From JBBRUG01 sp038247995 (GTDB lineage: Bacteria > Chloroflexota > Chloroflexia > Chloroflexales > Chloroflexaceae), in contig JBBRUG010000099.1 of assembly GCA_038247995.1 (NCBI GenBank), positions 1 to 17,525 of the forward strand: a stretch of 17,525 bases of DNA, written 5' to 3'. A program made the translations under genes and the position numbers. The notes below the pieces were generated by a model. It was not told where the DNA came from. It worked only from the letters and a program-made list of their open reading frames with translations, and did not search any database. Each line of letters starts with the position of its first letter. The stretch's first letter is position 1. Positions 13,670 to 17,525 of the stretch are shown piece after piece.

Positions 13670-14488
13670 ATGACTACTGCTCCATGGATCGATTGGCTCC
13701 TCAACCTGTTCTTCCCCGATCGCTGCGTACAGTGCGGACAGACCGGCACGTTGTTCTGCCCGCGTTGCTGTGCCAAATTACGGCCATATCCGCTTGATGA
13801 CGCCCCGGCAGGCCTCAACGGCGTAGCCGTGGCATGGCTCTACGAAGGCGGCTTGCGCAAGGCCATCCATCGCATGAAATACACCGGCGCGCGGCGTATG
13901 GCCCAACCGCTGGGCGCGATGATCGCCGTGGCGGCCCAACACCAGTTGCCCCCCGCCGATGCCGTGCTGCCCGTGCCGCTCCATGCTGATCGGTTGGCTG
14001 AACGTGGGTTCAATCAGGCTGAAGAGTTGGCTCGGCAGGTCGCTCAGCGCAATGGCCTTCCACTGCTCTGTACAGGATTGGAGCGCCAACGCGACACCGG
14101 CCATCAGGCCGGATTGAGCCGGGCGGAACGACGCACCAACATCGCCGGAGCGTTCGTCTGGCGCGCCAACCAGCCACCGCCGCTGCGCGTGATCCTGGTC
14201 GATGATGTGCTGACAACCGGCGCAACGCTGGTGGCCTGCGCCGATGCGCTGCGGGCAGCCGGCAGCCGGGAGGTGTATGCAGCGGCATTGGCCCGCAGCC
14301 TGGCGCCGGATCAACCTATGTGTCCAGGTGCAGAAAAAGGGTATGCTACAATAACGATCAGTGCAGCAAAGGGGGCAAACGATGTCGACCCGAGCACGGC
14401 GCGGCGCTCTGCCGCCCATCGAGATTCAGTACCACCTGCCGCCCGAAGACCAGCCGCTCGTCGATCTCCTGGTCACGGAGGACGATAA
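13670..14488 (+). CDS. comF: ComF family phosphoribosyltransferase-like protein
   Basis: A 272-residue ComF/GntX protein, linked in other bacteria to handling of incoming single-stranded DNA during competence. The N-terminal zinc site is formed by C19, C22, C30 and C33. The middle has the family motif AVLPVPLHADRLAERGFNQAEELA (98-121). The PRPP-binding loop VILVDDVLTTGAT is at 174-186. Similar proteins end near residue 210-215 (after AALARSLAPDQ); here the frame continues about 57 low-quality, Arg/Ala/Pro-rich residues, reading 107 bases into the next gene in another frame. The normal stop was probably lost by mutation. GAGG (13657-13660) lies nine bases before ATG 13670. It is divergent from the DUF2256/nfo group. 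Confidence 0.9.
   Translation: MTTAPWIDWLLNLFFPDRCVQCGQTGTLFCPRCCAKLRPYPLDDAPAGLNGVAVAWLYEGGLRKAIHRMKYTGARRMAQPLGAMIAVAAQHQLPPADAVLPVPLHADRLAERGFNQAEELARQVAQRNGLPLLCTGLERQRDTGHQAGLSRAERRTNIAGAFVWRANQPPPLRVILVDDVLTTGATLVACADALRAAGSREVYAAALARSLAPDQPMCPGAEKGYATITISAAKGANDVDPSTARRSAAHRDSVPPAARRPAARRSPGHGGR
14344..14352 (+). promoter_or_regulatory. Extended -10 promoter for the Uma2-family gene
   Basis: TGCTACAAT matches TGnTATAAT with one mismatch, inside the 3' part of comF. A start near 14359 leaves a leader of about 23 nt. It supports the view that the DNA after about 14315 was once intergenic and became comF coding sequence by stop loss. Confidence 0.5.
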
Positions 14489-15242
14489 GCCGGTGGATAA
14501 TCTCTTTGCGGAGAAGCAGCGCCGGTTGCTGGTTGATCCACTCTATGCCTCATGGCGCGGCGGACCAACCGGACGCGCGTTTATTGCGGCGTCGGATGTG
14601 GGCATTTTCCCGGCGGTGCGTGAACCACCGCTGGCGCCCGATGCCTTTCTGAGTGTGGATGTACGCCTCGCCGAGCCGCTCGACACACGGGGCAGGGCCT
14701 ACTTCTTCTGGGAGTACGGCAAGCCACCCGATGTTGTCGTTGAAGTTGTCTCCAACCATAAGGGCGGTGAGATCACGCGCAAGCTCCAACGTTATGCGCA
14801 AATGGGTATTCCCTACTATGCGATTTTTGATCGCTCGAACCGATTGCGCCGGGGTATGTTGCGGCTCTTCCGCCTGGGTAATACCGGCTACGATCCGGTA
14901 CCAGATCTATGGATGCCGGAAGTCGAACTCGGTTTCACGATCTGGCATGGCTCTTATGAAGAAGCGCCGAATAGCTGGCTCCGCTGGTGCAATGCCGCTG
15001 AGCAGGTGTATGCCACCGGCGCCGAACTGGCGTTGCAAGCACGGATTGACGCCGAGCAGGAACGCACCCGCGCCGAGCAGGAACACGCTCGCGCTGAACA
15101 GGAACGCACCCGCGCTGAGCAGGAACGCACCCGCGCTGAGCAGGAACGCACCCGCGCTGAGCAGGAACGCACCCGCGCTGAGCAACTAGCGGCCCGTTTA
15201 CGTGCATTAGGTATTGATCCAGATGAAGAAGTGGTTGAGTGA
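14382..15242 (+). CDS. Uma2 family (DUF820) endonuclease-like protein with heptad-repeat tail
   Basis: A 286-residue protein of the PD-(D/E)XK nuclease superfamily. The Uma2 core (about 10-190) shows PDAFLSVDV (86-94, with D87), the VVVEVVS strand with E121 and the following ITRKLQRYAQMGIPYYAIFD (131-150), matching the metal site and the K-x-x-x-Y helix of the family. The C-terminal tail (224-272) is a charged heptad repeat, EQERTRA, expected to form a coiled coil. Uma2 genes occur in many copies in cyanobacteria and Chloroflexota; their role is not known. ATG 14382 has AAAGGGGG (14368-14375) six bases upstream; an in-frame GTG at 14361 is less likely. It overlaps the extended comF frame. Confidence 0.88.
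   Translation: MSTRARRGALPPIEIQYHLPPEDQPLVDLLVTEDDKPVDNLFAEKQRRLLVDPLYASWRGGPTGRAFIAASDVGIFPAVREPPLAPDAFLSVDVRLAEPLDTRGRAYFFWEYGKPPDVVVEVVSNHKGGEITRKLQRYAQMGIPYYAIFDRSNRLRRGMLRLFRLGNTGYDPVPDLWMPEVELGFTIWHGSYEEAPNSWLRWCNAAEQVYATGAELALQARIDAEQERTRAEQEHARAEQERTRAEQERTRAEQERTRAEQERTRAEQLAARLRALGIDPDEEVVE
15054..15179 (+). repeat. Six 21-bp tandem repeats coding EQERTRA heptads
   Basis: Six consecutive 21-bp units encode EQERTRA (one variant, EQEHARA). The last four are nearly identical at DNA level, indicating recent expansion. The seven-residue period equals two helical turns, so copy changes would only lengthen the coiled coil. Confidence 0.92.
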
Positions 15243-15244
15243 TC

Positions 15245-15287
15245 AGTCTGCGAACGGTCAGACTATTTAGACTGTCACACTGCGAAC
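15245..15287. other. Short inverted and direct repeats before the mutase gene
   Basis: AGTCTG/CAGACT (15245-15250, 15259-15264) forms an inverted repeat, and CTGCGAAC is repeated at 15248-15255 and 15280-15287. They fill the 67-base gap upstream of the mutase ribosome site and could be an operator; no clear promoter is seen. Confidence 0.4.
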
Positions 15288-15309
15288 TAATAAGAGGGAA
15301 GGAACGCCG

Positions 15310-16983
15310 ATGTTTGAATCCCAGGAACAGATTAAGGCCGCCCAGGAGCACTGGAAGCAGCAGACGCTCTGGCCGGCGCTAGAACGCAATCCCGAGCGCG
15401 ATACACGTTTTATGACTACCAGCAGCGCCCCGATTGAACGGCTCTATACCCCGCTTGATCTGGCCGATAGCGACTACATGCGCGATATTGCCCATCCCGG
15501 TGAGTATCCGTACACCCGTGGCATTCACCCCACTGGCTATCGTGGCAAAATCTGGACGATGCGCATGTTCGCCGGCTTCGGCATGGCCGAGGAGACGAAT
15601 GCACGCTTTCACTACCTGCTCGGCCAAGGGCAGACCGGATTGTCGATCGCCTTCGACATGCCGACCCTCTATGGGCGCGACACCGATCACCCGCTGGTGG
15701 AAGGCGAGTTCGGCAAGTGCGGGGTAGGCGTAAGTTCGTTGGCGGACATGGAGATCTTGCTTGACGGCCTGCCGCTCGAAAAGATCTCGACGTCGATGAC
15801 GATCAACTCGCCGGCGGCGATGATTTGGGCGATGTACCTGGTCGCGGCGGAAAAGCGCGGTGTACCCTGGACCCAACTGCGCGGCACGCTCCAAAACGAC
15901 ATCCTCAAAGAGTATATTGCCCAGAACGAGTATATCTTTCCGCCCGAGCCGAGCATGCGCCTTGTGACGGATACCATCGAGTTCGCCAGCCGGTATGTGC
16001 CGCAGTGGAACCCGGTGAGCGTGAGCGGCTACCACATCCGCGAGGCGGGTAGCACTGCCGTCCAGGAACTGGCCTTCACCCTGGCCGACGGTTTTGCCTA
16101 TGTCGAGGCCGCCCTGGAGCGTGGGCTGGACATCGACGACTTTGCGCCGCGGATCTCCTTCTTTTTTAATGCCCACAACGATTTCTTCGAGGAGATTGCC
16201 AAATACCGCGCCGCACGGCGGATCTGGGCCCGCGCGATGCGCGAAACGTATGGCGCGCAGAAAGAACGCTCGTGGTGGTTGCGCTTCCACACCCAGACGG
16301 CCGGCTGCTCGCTGACGGCGCAGCAACCTGAAGTGAATATTGTGCGGACGGCGATCCAGGCGCTGGCGGCCGTGATCGGCGGCACGCAGAGCCTGCACAC
16401 CAACTCGATGGACGAAGCGCTGGCGCTGCCCTCAGAGAAGGCAGTTACCATCGCGCTGCGCACTCAACAGGTGATCGCCGGCGAAAGCGGGGTTACGAAC
16501 ACGGTCGATCCATTAGGCGGGAGCTATTTTGTCGAAGCGCTGACCAACCGCATGGAGGAAGAGGCGAACGCCTACTTTACGGCGATCAATGCGCAGGGTG
16601 GGGTGATCGCGGCCATCCGCAACGGTTTCTTCCAACGGGAGATCGCCGACGCCGCCTACCGCTACCAGCAAGAGATCGATGGCGGCGAGCGCGAGATTGT
16701 GGCTGTCAATGCCTACGCCGACAAAGCGCCGCTGGCGATCCCGATTCTGGCGATGGACCCCGAGGGCGAGCGCAAGCACATGGATCGCCTCACCCGCGTG
16801 CGCACCGAGCGCGACAAAACGCTGGTGGAGCAACGCCTCGCTGAACTACGCACCGTTGCCGCCGGCGCAGACAATATGATGCCGGCTATCCTCGACTGTG
16901 TGCGCGCCTACTGCACCGTCGGTGAGATGTGCGATGTGCTGCGCGGGGTGTTTGGGGTGTATCAGGAAACTGTGGTAGTTTGA
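15310..16983 (+). CDS. Acyl-CoA mutase large subunit (isobutyryl-/methylmalonyl-CoA mutase family)
   Basis: A 557-residue catalytic TIM-barrel subunit of a coenzyme-B12-dependent acyl-CoA mutase. It ends after the barrel and has no C-terminal B12-binding domain, so it must work with a separate small subunit, not seen in this window. Family landmarks include YPYTRGIHPTGYRG (66-79), GLSIAFDMPT (110-119), STSMTINSPAA (160-170), SVSGYHIREAG (near 233-243), FFFNAHNDFFEEIAK, FHTQTAGCSLTAQQP and GGTQSLHTNSMDEALALP. Methylmalonyl-CoA mutase uses Tyr89 and Arg207 (P. shermanii numbering) to hold the substrate carboxylate. Here the matching residues are Phe87 (MFAGF) and Gln205 (YIAQNEYIF), the pair known from isobutyryl-CoA mutase (Phe80, Gln198). 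A branched-chain acyl-CoA such as isobutyryl-CoA is therefore likelier than methylmalonyl-CoA. AAGGAA (15299-15304) precedes ATG 15310 by five bases. Confidence 0.93.
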   Translation: MFESQEQIKAAQEHWKQQTLWPALERNPERDTRFMTTSSAPIERLYTPLDLADSDYMRDIAHPGEYPYTRGIHPTGYRGKIWTMRMFAGFGMAEETNARFHYLLGQGQTGLSIAFDMPTLYGRDTDHPLVEGEFGKCGVGVSSLADMEILLDGLPLEKISTSMTINSPAAMIWAMYLVAAEKRGVPWTQLRGTLQNDILKEYIAQNEYIFPPEPSMRLVTDTIEFASRYVPQWNPVSVSGYHIREAGSTAVQELAFTLADGFAYVEAALERGLDIDDFAPRISFFFNAHNDFFEEIAKYRAARRIWARAMRETYGAQKERSWWLRFHTQTAGCSLTAQQPEVNIVRTAIQALAAVIGGTQSLHTNSMDEALALPSEKAVTIALRTQQVIAGESGVTNTVDPLGGSYFVEALTNRMEEEANAYFTAINAQGGVIAAIRNGFFQREIADAAYRYQQEIDGGEREIVAVNAYADKAPLAIPILAMDPEGERKHMDRLTRVRTERDKTLVEQRLAELRTVAAGADNMMPAILDCVRAYCTVGEMCDVLRGVFGVYQETVVV

Positions 16984-17253
16984 GGCCTGATGTTTGAGAT
17001 GATGTAAGTCTTGTGTTTACACCGACACAATCCGGCCCGCATACGCTGTTTGTTATGCCGATCATCACAGGTATTCCGTTAGTGCATATCCGCATCGAAG
17101 ACCCGCTCAAGCGTGACGGCGAGCGGGTGGAAGGGTACTAGCGCACTGAGCGGAATAATTGAGCCACTGAGGCGCTGATTCTGGCGGCGCGCCGCACTCG
17201 CGCCGGCAGTAAGCAGGCGCAGTGCATATCTGTTGTTGTAGGTACAGTTGGTC
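16984..17253. other. Gap without a convincing gene
   Basis: Only short frames without ribosome sites are present, for example a 28-codon ATG frame at 17055-17141. AGTGCATATC occurs twice (17081-17090, 17221-17230). No terminator, tRNA or clear promoter is seen. The GC-rich inverted stretch near 17184-17203 could form a hairpin. Confidence 0.5.
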
Positions 17254-17525
17254 ATGTTGATCCTCACACCCATTGTGTTCGGAATTGCGTGGTGGCTTGG
17301 GCTCTACCTGATCGTTCGCGATCCGCGTAACCCGCTGTTGCGCCGCTCCGTTATGGTGGACCCCATGTCAAGCACAATCGTTGCGCCAGTTTTCCGTATG
17401 GTGCCTCCCGACACCGTGCTCAAACGCTTGACACCGCGTGGAGGGCGGGGAGGGGGGGGGGGGGGGCGCCGCCCCGGCGCGGGGGGGGCCCCCCCCCCCC
17501 CCACCCAAAAAACCAACCGCGCCCA
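17254..17525 (+). CDS. N-terminus of a membrane protein, cut off at the contig end
   Basis: An open frame begins at ATG 17254 (or TTG 17248) and reaches the window end. The first 45 residues, MLILTPIVFGIAWWLGLYL followed by IVRDPRNPLLRRSVM, form a membrane helix plus a basic loop. This resembles the start of multi-pass sensor proteins of Chloroflexota that open with WWLGLYLLxRDP. That resemblance is from memory, so no function is assigned. Sequence after about 17441 is homopolymer and cannot be trusted for frame or content. The ribosome site is weak (AGG at 17240-17242). Confidence 0.45.
   Translation, partial: MLILTPIVFGIAWWLGLYLIVRDPRNPLLRRSVMVDPMSSTIVAPVFRMVPPDTVLKRLTPRGGRGGGGGGRRPGAGGAPPPPTQKTNRA
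17442..17525. other. Low-complexity G/C run, probable assembly artefact
   Basis: A run of 15 G (17452-17466), a GC-only palindrome-like stretch, 8 G (17481-17488), 14 C (17489-17502) and then an A/C-only tail containing AAAAAA. No comparable sequence occurs elsewhere in the window. It looks like low-quality bases at a contig edge rather than genomic DNA. Confidence 0.75.

Noticed and set aside
17055..17141. 28-codon frame after the mutase
   Set aside because: It is too short, without a ribosome site or known motif, and it is not long enough for the B12-binding subunit.

Overview
The window most likely comes from a filamentous anoxygenic phototroph of the Chloroflexota (a Chloroflexus/Roseiflexus-type genome). 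This is inferred from protein style: a GHGTHVAG subtilase, a DUF2256 protein, ComF, Uma2 with a repetitive tail and a stand-alone acyl-CoA mutase large subunit. It also rests on the GC-rich codon use and the many palindromic intergenic repeats. No rRNA, tRNA or other direct taxonomic marker is present. The right end (from about 17442) runs into G and C homopolymers and looks like the unreliable edge of an assembled contig.

Layout. At 1-1088 is a broken S8 serine peptidase: a hairpin-rich repeat-like segment sits where its N-terminus and catalytic Asp should be, and an Asp-rich tandem repeat is inserted in the protease domain. At 1416-3753 is a two-gene surface-polysaccharide unit, a GT2 glycosyltransferase overlapping a polyprenyl-phosphate sugar phosphotransferase. 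At 3750-4395 there is no convincing gene. Instead there is a near-consensus promoter, about 300 nt of hairpin-rich sequence and a canonical intrinsic terminator, which together look like a free-standing structured RNA, followed by an array of 17-bp repeats. At 4396-5961 is a fold-type III PLP decarboxylase resembling arginine decarboxylase. At 6254-9260 is a two-component pair, an OmpR-type regulator and a membrane GAF/PAS histidine kinase, separated by three stacked hairpins. At 9314-10459 is a protein shaped like a B12-binding radical SAM enzyme but without the cluster cysteines.

A palindromic bidirectional terminator then separates a minus-strand group, in transcription order: DUF2256 zinc-ribbon protein, endonuclease IV (nfo), a membrane-anchored coiled-coil protein with a ComEA DNA-binding domain, and an Est30-like esterase. 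Back on the plus strand are comF, which reads on into the next gene, an Uma2-family nuclease with an expanded heptad-repeat tail, an acyl-CoA mutase large subunit with isobutyryl-CoA-mutase-type active-site residues, and the start of a membrane protein cut by the contig end.

Themes. DNA handling recurs at 11335-15242 (endonuclease IV, ComEA-like, ComF, Uma2). Most recognisable promoters are extended -10 (TGn-TATAAT-like) without a clear -35. TTCAG-based short repeats occur in three separate gene leaders. The strongest candidates for something undescribed are the terminator-bounded RNA at about 3785-4092, the cysteine-less radical-SAM-like protein, and the coiled-coil/ComEA fusion.
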